This document shows positions 11,631-22,579 of a stretch of 64,000 nt of DNA, in pieces. The notes below the pieces were generated by a model. It saw only the letters and a program-made list of their open reading frames with translations. It was not told the origin of the DNA and ran no database searches. A program made the position numbers and the translations under genes. Every line of letters begins with the position of its first letter. The first letter of the stretch is position 1. Source of the DNA: Heterohyrax brucei (lineage: Eukaryota > Chordata > Mammalia > Hyracoidea > Procaviidae); the NCBI GenBank assembly GCA_028571685.1, contig CM053142.1, forward strand, positions 65,621,296 through 65,685,295, in the 5' to 3' direction.

Positions 11631-11635
11631 TTTCT

Positions 11636-12055
11636 TTTATTTTTTTAATTTTTTTTATTACAATTGAATGAAAATGCACATTCCCCTATAAACTTGCATG
11701 CTCACCTATATGCAGTTCCTAGTGCTCTCCCTGCCTGGTGACAGCACACCCCTCCTCTCTGCTCCATACATGTCCTATCCTCCCAAGTGTCTTTTATCCC
11801 CTCCTCTCCACCCACGCCCCTTCCTCCAGTAAGAGGTCAGCAGGATGATGTCTTATGGATGCATAGAACCATAAAATTCCCACAAGAGACGGTCACTCTG
11901 CATCACCAAGTCCAATCCATTGCTGTCCAAAAAGTTGACCTTCATTATGATTTATGGACGGGGCAGCAATAGGGCCGGGGGCCATGCTCCCAGGGGAACA
12001 CTGAAGCCCCCGGACCATCAATTGTGGTCTTTTATTGGCGATCTCAGGGTGTACC
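11636..12055 (-). mobile_element. L1 3' end, 5'-truncated, minus strand
   Basis: The segment matches, in reverse, the 3' UTR of the long L1 at 30985-38240 (its 37790-38180): GACCATCAATTGTGGTCTTT, GACAGCACACCCCTCCTCTC, and the terminal AATGAAAATGCACATTCCCC. It is a simple 5'-truncated LINE insertion with its A-tail shown as T-rich sequence before 11660. Confidence 0.8.
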
Positions 12056-12059
12056 CCTA

Positions 12060-13299
12060 TTTATTTTCTTGTTAGCCTGCTTTCTGAATCTGCAGATTCA
12101 CATTTATCAATCCTGCAAAAATTTTAGCTATGATGTATTTTATTATTGTTTTTTCCCCCTTTCTCGATATCTAAATAAAACTGAATACTTACCTCACAAA
12201 CAAAATGAATACCAAATGAATTAAGGGACTAGATAAGAAAAATAAAAATGTTAAAACTCTTAAGACAAAACGTAACTTGTATAGTTCACTCCTGAGTAAG
12301 ACCAAGGCCTGAAGAACTGCTGAGGTGATTCACAGAGTCATAAACAATAATCATGAACTTACTGTTTTAGCCACTAAGCATTAGGAGTGGTTTGTTATTC
12401 AGCAGCAAGAAGAATAGAATTTGGGACAGATGCAAGGGGAAAGTATTCAACTATGTCTATGATGTTTTACGTCTTAAAAAATGGAGATCTAAAACAAATA
12501 CAGCTAAATGTTAGGATCCAGCACACCTAGGTAGTGGGTATGCATGTATTTGTTAAATGATTCTCCCAACTTTTTTTTTTTTGACACTTTTCACTGTAAA
12601 TAAAAATGCAATCAGAAGACTTATGTGTGCTGGAATAGCCAAGACAACTAAGACATGTTCAAAAAGAACAAAGAGAAGTACTTGCTCTTTTGTCTCCTCC
12701 CTTGCTCACTCTGACTACCACACAAAATAGACTATTGACTTCTCTGTTAGAGGTACCTTATTTTGATCTGTCAGCCCCTAGATATCTCCCCATACCTTCC
12801 TAGCATTTAATCCTCTTGCCAACATTTACTCCTCTTGTCTAAGTCATCTGTAACACAGGAAACAGACAAGAGTCATAAGCAAACATGAACTGGGAAAGAA
12901 TTATAGAGGCAACTTCTATGTATCCGCTATGTGAGTAGTGGACTTTAAATTTCATATGTACTTCATATTACTGTTATGTCTAAAGTCTAGATTCACCTAG
13001 CAAAAATGTGATAGTCCTTCCTGCTCCACTCAAATACAGAGTTAGTCACCTACCTTGTGACTTCCTCCCGACATTCTAACCTGCTATGTCGTTTGTATCT
13101 GAAAGCTGTTGCTGTTATTGGCACAGGTGGCATTCTGTCTGCCTGCCAGGAGGATTTGTGCTTGACTTATTGAGAGCAACAAGGCTACCAGAGGATAACC
13201 CTGAGTCAGTCTGCCCTGACTTACACCTACTCGATGTCAAGAGAAGAGCAGGACTAAGCAGTATGATCTTAAAGAACCTCTCTGCCTAACACACTGCCA
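12060..13299. other. Intergenic DNA, no gene or repeat identified
   Basis: Mixed-composition sequence without splice-bordered coding signal; small frames (for example 13086-13289) show no known family. Confidence 0.45.
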
Positions 13300-13479
13300 A
13301 TGCTTGTACTTTGACTTCCATAGAACTACGTGTATTCTTTATTCTATACTGACCATACATCCTTACCAGATATACTGGCTGGTAATGTGTGTACCGTGTA
13401 TAATCTTCTTGACCCAATTTGGCTATAAGCTCCTTGAGGACATGATGTTTTCATTGACTTTGTATTCCTACCACCTAGT
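13300..13479 (+). repeat. L2-like remnant; donor copy of an inverted duplication
   Basis: GGCTATAAGCTCCTTGAGGA followed by ..TTTGTATTCCTACCACCTAG resembles the L2 3' region. Bases 13344-13432 recur inverted at 13852-13940 with about 94% identity. Confidence 0.6.
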
Positions 13480-13558
13480 GAAAGGAAGGAAGGAAAAGAA
13501 GAGAAAGGTCAGACAGAAAGGAAGGAAGAAAGGTGAGACAGGAAGAAAGGAAGGAAGG
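13480..13558 (+). repeat. (GGAA)n/(GAAA)n purine microsatellite
   Basis: About 80 bp of interrupted GGAA and GAAA units with a repeated AGAAAGG(T/G) block. An 85-residue lysine-rich frame over it is an artefact. Confidence 0.85.
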
Positions 13559-13589
13559 TAATAGTAGCAAATATTTATAGAATGACTAT

Positions 13590-13800
13590 ATGCCAGGTAG
13601 TATGTACTTTCTTATTTTATCCATCCACATACTCAATGAGGTAGATACTATTATTAAATTTTTCTAGTTTACAGATGAAGGAACATGCTTAGAAGGGTTA
13701 GGTAATGTGCCCCATGTAACAAGCCACAGCAACTAAATGGGAGTGTTAATATCTGAACCAGGTTTGCTTAATTCTAGGGTCTTTGCTCCTAACTCGTGAT
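13590..13800 (-). repeat. MIR, minus strand
   Basis: It shows the antisense MIR core: AATGAGGTAGATACTATTAT, TTTACAGATGAAGGAACATG, and CTGAACCAGGTTTGCTTAAT. Confidence 0.65.
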
Positions 13801-13811
13801 GCTATACTGTT

Positions 13812-14085
13812 GCCGGAAACCCTGGTGGCACAGTTTAAATACTGTGACTGCTGAGCTTATAGCCAATTGGGTCAAGAAGATTATACATGGTACACACATT
13901 ACCAGCCAGTATATCTGGTAAGCATGTACAGTCAGTATAGTATTTAACCAAAAGGTCACAGTATTTAACCAAAAGGTCAGCAGTTTAAATATAACAGGCA
14001 TTCTTTGGAAACTCTATGGGGCAGTTCTACTCTGTCCTATAAGGTCGCTATGAGTCAGAATTGACTTGATGGCAATTTTGTTTTT
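13812..14085 (+). repeat. AfroSINE carrying a captured inverted segment
   Basis: The SINE opens GGAAACCCTGGTGGCACAG, continues TACTGTGACTGCT, then breaks at about 13851. Bases 13852-13940 are the inverted copy of 13344-13432. After that AGTATTTAACCAAAAGGTCA occurs twice in tandem (start about 13939 and 13959), and the SINE resumes with CAGCAGTTTAAAT and runs to its normal tail (GGTCGCTATGAGTCAGAATT). Confidence 0.85.
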
Positions 14086-14089
14086 TTCT

Positions 14090-15107
14090 AAAATATATTG
14101 ATCCTCTAAGAAAAGAATTCTGAGCACAGATGAGCTTTGGGATTCATTATAAAGGAAGAAAAAGAGGCATAAAAGGGAAAGGATAGAAAGCAGGGGAGAA
14201 ACAGAGGAAGAGACCTGTCAGCACACTTTCCTCTTGCAAATGTCACAACTAATCCATGGCAGGCAGCATGATTTCTGTGTATTTCCTAAGTACCTCCAGA
14301 AAGGATCTGTTCAGTTCTTTGGTAATCTGTTCCATCCACGTCTCATTCTCCATGTGTGAAGATACCTACACAGGAGACGCACATATATGGCCTGAAGTTC
14401 AACAAAGGCTTAGATTTGGATATATCAGAAAGCCTACCATATCTTAGATTTGGATATATCAGGAAACTTGTTTCCCTGTGGTAAACAGGAAAAGAACAGC
14501 AAGAGAACTATAAAGTGTTTCTTTATAATCTTAGCTATGTATGTGCGAATAAGGCATCGCAAACACATATTAGTTCTGCAGGAAACTGCGTGTTACTTAT
14601 CCATTCCCTTGCTTTAGTGGAGATTTTGTCTAGATGATTCCAGAGATTGTCAAATCACAGATCGCAGAAAACCTTGCCAAGTCTTTTACTATAATTGAAT
14701 ACCTCTTCAAATTCCATTACCTTTGTATAATCTTCCAGAGGCTGAATCTTGCCTAGTATTGTGCTTATATGTATGAAGTTGTTAAATATTTGTTATTTAT
14801 TGAATGAGATTCTCAGGGTCAGTTACATAAAATAGCAAGGTCTTGTTTTGTTTTTGCAAGTCTGTCTGGAATTATACAAATTCGCTGCAATAATCAGAAG
14901 CTCAGCTTCATGGACATGTCTTTGATTTACAACAAACAAACAAAAAACCAGATTACTGTCCAAATAATTCCAATTGCTTATTGAGAAGAAGTCCCCAAAA
15001 CATTTCAGGAAAATATGGGGAACATAATGGAAAGGTTCTCTAAAGGTTAAAGGATGGAAAATTGTTGATCTAAATGGTACTGAATATCCAGTATCTTTTG
15101 TAGATGT
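14090..15107. other. Intergenic DNA, no gene identified
   Basis: The only internal pattern is a direct repeat of CTTAGATTTGGATATATCAG (about 14409 and 14442), 33 bp apart. Confidence 0.45.
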
Positions 15108-15895
15108 TAATGTTATCGTTAGCTGCCATCAAATCAGCTGACTCATGACAATTTTATGTGTTAATAGAATGAAACATTGCCTGGTCCTGTGCCTTCTTCA
15201 TGATCACTGATACACTTGAGTCCATTTCTGTGGCTACTGTGTTAATCCATTTTGAGCGTTTCCCTCATTTTTGCTGATTCCCTACTTTACTAAACACGAT
15301 GTCTTTTCCCAGCAACTGTTTTTTCCTGATGACATGTCCACAGCGGTTTTTCTAGCAGCTGGTCTTTCCTGATGGCATGTTCAAAGTAAGTGAGCCCAAG
15401 TTTTGCTATTCTTGCTTCTAAGCAGCATTCTAGTTATATCTCTTCTAAGACTGGTTTCTTTTTCTGGCATTCACAGTATATTCAAATAGTCATTGCTGAC
15501 ACCACATCTTTACTATATGAATTCTTTTGTTTTCCTGTTTTTATTGTCTGCTTTCACATGCCTGAGAGAGGACTGAAAAAGATCATGGTTTGGGACAGGT
15601 AAATCTTAGTTATCAAAGGGATATCTTTGCTTTTTAAAACTTTACAAAGATCTTTCGCAGAAGAATTTGCCTAATGCATCACGTCATTTGATTTCTTGAC
15701 CGCTGCTTCCATGAACACTGATGGTTCATCCAAGTAGAATAAAATTGCTGACAACTTCAGTTGTTGCTCCATTTGTCATGATGTTGTTTATTGGTGCAGT
15801 TGTGACAATTTTCACTTTCTTCGTGTTCAGGTGTAATCTACACTGAAGGTTGTGGTTCTTAACCTTCATTATTAAGCACTTAAAAGTTGGCGAGC
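15108..15895 (-). mobile_element. RTE (BovB-like) LINE, 3' third, minus strand
   Basis: Read in reverse, 15660-15895 corresponds to the C-terminal part of the RTE protein seen in the copy at 55490-57616 (VVKDFILLxSTI and SQEIK-like pieces, degraded), and 15108-15180 is the 3' UTR end. It is 5'-truncated and riddled with stops. Confidence 0.75.
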
Positions 15896-15899
15896 AAGC

Positions 15900-18549
15900 T
15901 TCCTTTTTATAAATAGGTGCTGCAAGTTACTCGTTTATTCCATAATCAAGAAAAAATTTTTTATAATGTTCTCACTAATTTGAGAAAAGTAGTCCAATTT
16001 CATGTAAATGGGAAAACCAGGACAGAGCAAAACAATTATCTTCATCTACAAACTGAAAAATAGCCTTGAGGCTCTACCCTTCAAATTCTGCCCTTTATTT
16101 CAACAAATCTACTGGCTCTGCTTTAGGGCCTCTAGAACAGGACTGCTTTGTAAATTCATCTTCTATCATGGAAGAATTTTTCTTCTTGTGAGAACTAGCC
16201 AGGACACAACTGACATGACACAAATGATGGTGTATGCTGTGCCAATGAGAGATCTGCTAACTTCCAGGACAGCTAAGTTGTCTTCTCAGTGAAATTCTTT
16301 TCCATGCTTTTCTTTCATTCTGGTGACACCATCAAACTGAGGAACAGCTGGTGCCACACTTCTTGATCAACGGCGTAAGGTAACGGACTTGGGTGGTTTG
16401 GTGCTTTAAGAGCAGAAGCGGGGGAAGGGGAAGAAAGAGTGGAACAAAATGGAGACTACTGTCTCAGCAGCTCTAACTGACATACTTCATTTCCAAAGCA
16501 TATTTTTAAGGTGTAGAGGACCATACTTGTCTTAGGAACATGTAAATGTTTACATAAATAGAAAACTTCATACTCATTCAACACTCTCTACCAATGTTTA
16601 GGCTAAGGCCCAGGGTCCTCTCCTCAGAATAGACTCTGTGCTCAGCTTCTCTCAAGGTACCAGATATTTCATTAACCTTCCTCTTTTACTTCTGATCCCA
16701 TCTGCACCTTGTACCTAGATGTGGTTTCTATTTCATCACTCAAGAAATATCTGAAATTAACCCCTTCCAAGAAGGCATTCTAGAATGCTTAGAAAAACGT
16801 AATAATCTCACCATTACCTTCCCAAACTAAACTCTGGACTTCTCTTTGACTACTGAAATCACCACCATTTAAATATAACTGGTATTTTAAATTATATTTT
16901 CTGCTCTCAGATTCATATTTGGTATGTTTTCATATCAGTGATACATAAGCATTTTTTCAGTCTTACTGTTTCCGCATATTTCATGTTACAGTCAGCCAAG
17001 TGCCGTCGAGTCGGAGTACCATGTGAAAAATGGGTACTTAATAATTATATATATCTTAATTTCATAGAGCGAGTAGTACGTTTAAATTGCTGTAGGGCAA
17101 ACACAACTACTTTCTAAGTAACTTAGTAAAATAGCCCTGAGGTGACAAAGAAAAGGTTGGGTAGCATTCACCAAGCTTCTGTGAATGAACTCTTGCTCCT
17201 ACACCATGGTACACGGTTGTCTCCTTTGTTGGCTGTGCCCTATAGAAATTCTGTGTAAATGTTCTCAGTACCTCTATGTGAACATCCTTTATCAATCCTA
17301 CTACTCAATTTCAACTTGGTGTGTCATATGAGAAGTTAAAATAGTCTGATCTACTACATCCTTAGTGTCTACTTCTGTCTACCCTGCTTCCATTAGGATC
17401 AGCATCAATGATAACAGTGGTACCTGGAAGATACTTCTAAAAGGTAGAGGATTTAAGTCCAAAATAACTAACTTTCTTGGTGGGATTGCCAGCCTATCTG
17501 ACAAAGAATTTGTAAAGATTTAGTGCAAAATGGACAAACAGAGTGGGTGTTAGGAGAATTGGGTTCTCCTTAGGGTTGTTACTTGGATACATCTTTTCCT
17601 TGAGTAGAAAATGACGACACCTTCTGAGTTACGGGAAAGCATCTTGAGTGTCGACAGGACTTTTGTAATAGTTATTATACGTAGACACATTAATAGTGTT
17701 TTTTTTCTTCTGAAAATCAAGGCACACCATCTTATCATGATGTCTAATTGTTCTGCATTTAATTCATCTGGCCAGTTACAACATCCACACAACTTGGATT
17801 TGTTGAAACTATTGCTTTTATGTCTGTAGATCACTGTTTGTTCACTGTAGTCACTACTCTTAGCAAACGTGTTTATAAATAGGATAAACAATTGGTGTTC
17901 AGCATCTGAGAAAGTAGTACTACAAGGAAAGACAACAGAAAGGGAAACAGAACAGAGACAGAAATGTCAATGTGACTGTCAGCAAAGAAATGCAAGGAAG
18001 AAGAAAAGAGGAAGCTGAGAATGCAGGAAGGAGGATAGAGAGATAAAATCGATCTCCTATGAATAGCATGGTTGATGAACATTACAATACTGCCAGATGC
18101 TGGTTGAAATTTAACTTTACATCAGGCTTGCAAATGAGCACAATCTTTTCTCAGTCCATTAAATGCCATTAATAGACAGGGGCAAGGTCACACAGGAAAG
18201 ATGAGAGAGGGGTGAAGAATCTCAAGCTTTTTTCTGACTTTAACTTATAAAACCTTAGAAAGAGTACACTAAAAGCACCTTTTAAAAATGGAATTTAAAA
18301 GACTATTTGTTTCATGTATTTTGTGTTTCTACTACAAGATTTTCACAAGAAATGCATACTTACAATGTATATTTCAATTTTTTTAAAGTTTTCATTTGGT
18401 AAATACAGTAGAAAGAAGATTTCATTTCCATGCTCAACTACACCATGCAGTGACTTGATACAATTCAAACCTTGTGAAAAGTCACCTGTCTCCATTAAAA
18501 TTGGAGTGGAGTAATTCGTTTCCTATGAAAAATGCCCAAGTGTGAAAGA
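15900..18549. other. Intergenic DNA downstream of FERRY3
   Basis: Contains a SINE-tail fragment at 16991-17015 and a 113-residue minus-strand open frame at 17550-17891 that I do not recognise. No other repeat or gene stands out. Part of this could belong to a longer FERRY3 3' UTR. Confidence 0.4.
16991..17015 (-). repeat. AfroSINE tail-only fragment
   Basis: It reads GTCAGCCAAGTGCCGTCGAG then TCGGA, the reverse complement of the SINE tail, with no SINE body on either side. Confidence 0.65.
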
Positions 18550-18832
18550 GGAAGTTTTAATTTTTTAATATTCAGTAACGACACATAACAATAGAAAAAA
18601 GAGAGATACTTTCATGAGGGGATTTTAAGAGTAAGTGTGTAAATCAGGGCCTCATTAGTCTGCACAGCATACAAATTTTGGAAATATTTAATAGACATAT
18701 TCATGTATCATGATTCGGGGTTGGGATTGCAAATACTCTTTCTTGGTATTTTGTGATTGACAGACTCCCAGTAGAGCTCAGTTTCTGGAGAGCTGAGTGC
18801 CTTCTTCTTCCCGCACGCCAATCTGTAAGGTT
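18550..18832 (-). other. FERRY3: FERRY3 3' UTR (end uncertain)
   Basis: This is non-coding sequence directly after the stop. Two ATTAAA hexamers occur on the minus strand, at 18687-18692 (about 140 nt after the stop, followed by a GT-rich stretch) and at 18556-18561. No AATAAA is seen close by. Which hexamer is used, and whether the UTR runs further left, cannot be decided from sequence alone. Confidence 0.4.
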
Positions 18833-18955
<123 letters not shown>

Positions 18956-19079
18956 TTATATTATCATTTTTGATTAAGTATAAGAGTATTTTAAAATACG
19001 GGACTAGCTTCAGGTATGGAGTACAGCATATGAAAATCATCTTTAATGGCTCATTGAACTGCATCTAAATGGGCAGAGA

Positions 19080-19253
19080 AAGCCTGGTGACCTAGTGGTT
19101 AAGTGCTACCTCTGCTAACCAAAAGGTCTGCAGTTCAAATGTACCAGGCACTCCTTGGAAACTCTATGGGGCAGTTCTCCTCTGTTCTATGGGGTCACTA
19201 TGAGTCAGAACAGACTGGACAGCAACAGGGTTTTTTTTTTTTTTTTTTTTTTT
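19080..19253 (+). repeat. AfroSINE, full head and tail, antisense to FERRY3
   Basis: The tRNA-like head AGCCTGGTGACCTAGTGGTT carries an A-box, the B-box region is GCAGTTCAAATG, the body is CTCTATGGGGCAGTTCTCC, and the tail is GTCACTATGAGTCAGAACAG. A T-run of about 24 follows. It sits in the last intron, 155 bp from the acceptor of the terminal exon. Confidence 0.9.
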
Positions 19254-19393
19254 AAAAAAAAGGTCAAGTAGTGTCTTTCTGGCTCCATTGTCTGAGAACC
19301 TATGTTGTTTCTGTCAAATACTAAGCTTGGTTACTAGGAAAACTTCTAAACAACATTACTGCAGTCAGTGATAAATGTACCACCAATTTTGCT

Positions 19394-19457
19394 AAGTTCT
19401 ACCCTGTCACTATGAGTCAAAACTGACTCGATGACAATGGGTTTGGTTTGGTTTTAT
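19394..19457 (+). repeat. AfroSINE 3' fragment
   Basis: 5'-truncated: only the CTGTCACTATGAGTCAAAAC..GATGACAATGGGTTTGG tail is present. Confidence 0.8.
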
Positions 19458-19698
19458 AGAGAACAGACTCATTTTCTGCTAATGGCTATATTTTGAGCTT
19501 TTCATAATTTATATACCACAAGTGGGGGGGGGGGGACAAAGGAAAACTGAATTACATTTGGTTTTGGCATAAAATAAGTGACTCCTTGAGTGGTAGATGA
19601 GGACATCTTTGACAAGAAATTAATACATCTATGGCATTCAAACAATTCTCTCCTTAAAAAAAATAGGAAGTTGTAAGCATTTTACTGTATTGTATTTA

Positions 19699-19911
<213 letters not shown>

Positions 19912-20359
19912 TCACTTTCTGAGATAAACTCAGTTCATTATGGGGCTTCATATCTTAACTTTTTAGGCAGCCACTAGCCTGTAGGAGAGGCTAAACTAAA
20001 TGACACACTTCTGCAATCCCTAATTCCCTATGCTAGAGAGGTGTAACACTACTTCAGCAACACATGCATACTTAGGATTTCACAAGTCCCTTTTAGTCTC
20101 CATACTGTGAAGTTAAAACAAGTTATTAAAAGTTAGCTAAACATGTGGCTCTCTTCCCTTCCGCCCCCTTATTTCTTTATAAGAAAATAAAAGGCAACAG
20201 AGAGCAAGCCAGAATCAGAGCAAAGTACAAACAGCATTCAAATAGCCTTGTATTCTAGGAAGGCTGCAGATTTATTTTGTGACTGGAAAAAGATAAGTAA
20301 AAAAGCTCCTTTATGAAATACATGTCACGTGAGGCATCACAGGATAGGAATAAGCCTCA

Positions 20360-20503
<144 letters not shown>

Positions 20504-21132
20504 CTAAAAACAGAAACAAATATGTTTTAACAGAACTCTCTAAAAACAAATAAATACAGTCCGCTCTTAATTTACAACACAGACCATCCACTTTGTGAAC
20601 AGATTCAAGCAATTTGCTATTTATTAATCCCAGCTAGACTGCCTCCAGTCTAAGAGGATACAACTTCTTCCAACTGTTAGAATGCAAACCAAATTAATCT
20701 AGCAAATATAATTAAATATGAAATATATCCTTAAAGTTTTCCAGATAATTAATTCTAAGGACATATATAAATGATTTAGGAACTCCACCTACTACTCTTG
20801 ATGTCAGCATGAATAATTATGCTTAATTGCATAATATTTGCATAAGCAATGTATTACAGTGTTATTATATAACAGGTTATTATAAAAATCATAGAAATAA
20901 ACAAACACCCTATTCTAAACCCCTAACAACTGTATTCATTTTTCTGTGTACTCTTTCAAGTCTTTGATCATAAGCACAAACCACGGCCAGACTACCCCCA
21001 GGACATTTATAATTTCCCATGTTTATGGTCAATGATTAGGCCATTCTAAATTGTTTCTTTTCTCACCAAAATTATTTTTCCATGTTACCAGCTTTTGAAA
21101 TTACAATTATAAAAAGTTGTGCACTATTTTAT
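20504..21132. other. FERRY3: Intron start, unique DNA
   Basis: AT-rich intronic DNA without a recognised repeat or coding signal. Confidence 0.4.
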
Positions 21133-21479
21133 TTTGGTGATTTTCAACTTTTTCGGGTTCCAGAATCTTTTACATCCTTAAAAATTACTCAAGATTCCAA
21201 TGAGCTTTTGTTTATGTGGATTATATTTACTGCATTAGAATTTTAAAATGAGAAAACCATAGAAATACTAGTTTAATTTAAAACAAATTATAATAATCCA
21301 TTATATGCTAACATAAATAGCATATCTATGGAAAATACATCTACTCTTGATTTGTCAGCTATCTCATCTGACATTTCATATTTACAGGAACTGTAAAAAT
21401 GAAATCTACTATTTTGGGCATTAATGATGCACGTTTGGCAATAACAAACACCAGGGTGTAAGGCAAAAGTAATGTTGCC

Positions 21480-21825
21480 TGTGATGATTAAGGTTATGTG
21501 TCAACCTGGCAGGGTCACAATCTTCAGTGGTCTGGCAAACAAAAAAAACCTACTGCCATCGAGTTGATTCTGACTCATAGTTACCTTATAGTATAGAGAA
21601 CTGCTCCATAGTTTCCAAGGAGCACCTGGTGGATGTGAACTGCCAACCCTGTGGTCAGCAGACGTAGCACTTAACCTCATGCCACTAGAGTTTGACAGTA
21701 ATATAAAAATAGAATTTGGCAATTGTGAAATGATGTAGTCATCCTCTACTTTTGCATGTCAATTTTTGCATAACGACTTGGTCTTTGGAACTTAACCCTG
21801 TCAGTATGTGAGGAGTGGGTATATA
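21480..21825 (+). mobile_element. LTR-like 5' piece with AfroSINE inside
   Basis: It starts TGTGATGATTAAGGTTATGT, the same terminus as the element at 10242-10904 in the other orientation. It splits the hAT-like repeat and is itself split by an AfroSINE. Confidence 0.45.
21536..21697 (-). repeat. AfroSINE, minus strand (sense to FERRY3)
   Basis: Antisense tail CTACTGCCATCGAGTTGATT, body GAACTGCTCCATAGTTTCCA, and head reaching CACTTAACCTCATGCCACTA. Possible target duplication around GTCTGGCAA / ATTTGGCAA. Confidence 0.85.
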
Positions 21826-22440
21826 TTTTCCAAATAAAAATTTTTAGTGACAGAGTGACACTGTTTTGTATTTCTGCAAATCTTCTTAAGCCTGGCTTAC
21901 AGAAGACTGCTGAATTCTCATTGGTGAATTTACACTCAGTCTGTTATGATATCACACGTCCTTTAGCCTCTGGAAACCTGTCTCTTGTGGAAGTATGACA
22001 GTAGAAAGACAATGTCTTAGTATTATGAGAATATGCTTAATCTTGTGGACTCTCAAAAGCAGTCCAGAAGCCTTGAGTAATCTTTAGAACACAATTTAAA
22101 AACTGCTGGTTTACTGAGTTAGGGTATTAATATTTATTTAAACAGTCCTTTATAGATAGATATTTAGGTAATTTCCACTTTTTTTTTGGTACTAACACTG
22201 AGAACATAGTTACATATAATTTTATAGATACCCATCCCCCCAACACCTATCTTCTGAAATGATGTCTTGTGATACTTATTTGCTATAGGTTAGTGAAATA
22301 AAATTTAGGCTTTTCCCAAAAAGTTATACCAATTTACACTAACCATCAACAGTGTAATGCATCAGCCAGTTTCAGCAGCATTTGGGGATTTAACTATTAT
22401 TTAAAGTGTTATTGAAATAGGTTTTTGGGTTTTGTTTTGC

Positions 22441-22559
22441 TTTTTTAAAATTTATTTTTATTTTTTTTTATTGTGACTGAGTGAAAAGGTACATTCCCAT
22501 ATAAATTTACATGTCCACCTATATGCAGCTTCCACTGCTCTCCCTGCCTGGTGACAGCT
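22441..22559 (-). mobile_element. L1 3'-end fragment, minus strand
   Basis: T-rich start (the A-tail in reverse), then GTGAAAAGGTACATTCCCAT and TATGCAGCTTCCACTGCTCT, matching the terminal ~100 bp of the L1 at 30985-38240. Strongly 5'-truncated. Confidence 0.75.
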
Positions 22560-22579
22560 TTAACAGATTCAAATGGTAT

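Larger units (their letters stand above)
21133..22109 (+). mobile_element. hAT-like non-autonomous DNA transposon, split
   Basis: The left end (TGGTGATTTTCAACTTTTTC) and right end (TTTAAAAACTGCTGG, reverse complement CCAGCAGTTTTTAAA) form degenerate inverted termini like those of hAT-Charlie repeats. The interior is familiar from other mammals (TCCAATGAGCTTTTGTTTAT; CACACGTCCTTTAGCCTCTG). It is interrupted by 21480-21825. The family name is recollection only. Confidence 0.45.

Noticed and set aside
13304-13561. 85-residue frame and the matching 70-residue minus frame at 13789-14001 as related genes
   Set aside because: They share residues only because of the inverted DNA duplication; the first ends in a GGAA microsatellite.
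1-18500. Exons of FGF6 or another neighbouring gene
   Set aside because: Synteny would place FGF6 on this side, but no exon-like frame with splice borders and recognisable FGF residues is present.
19080-19110. Functional tRNA genes at SINE heads
   Set aside because: A- and B-box motifs are there, but the full cloverleaf is lacking and the sequences are dispersed SINE copies.
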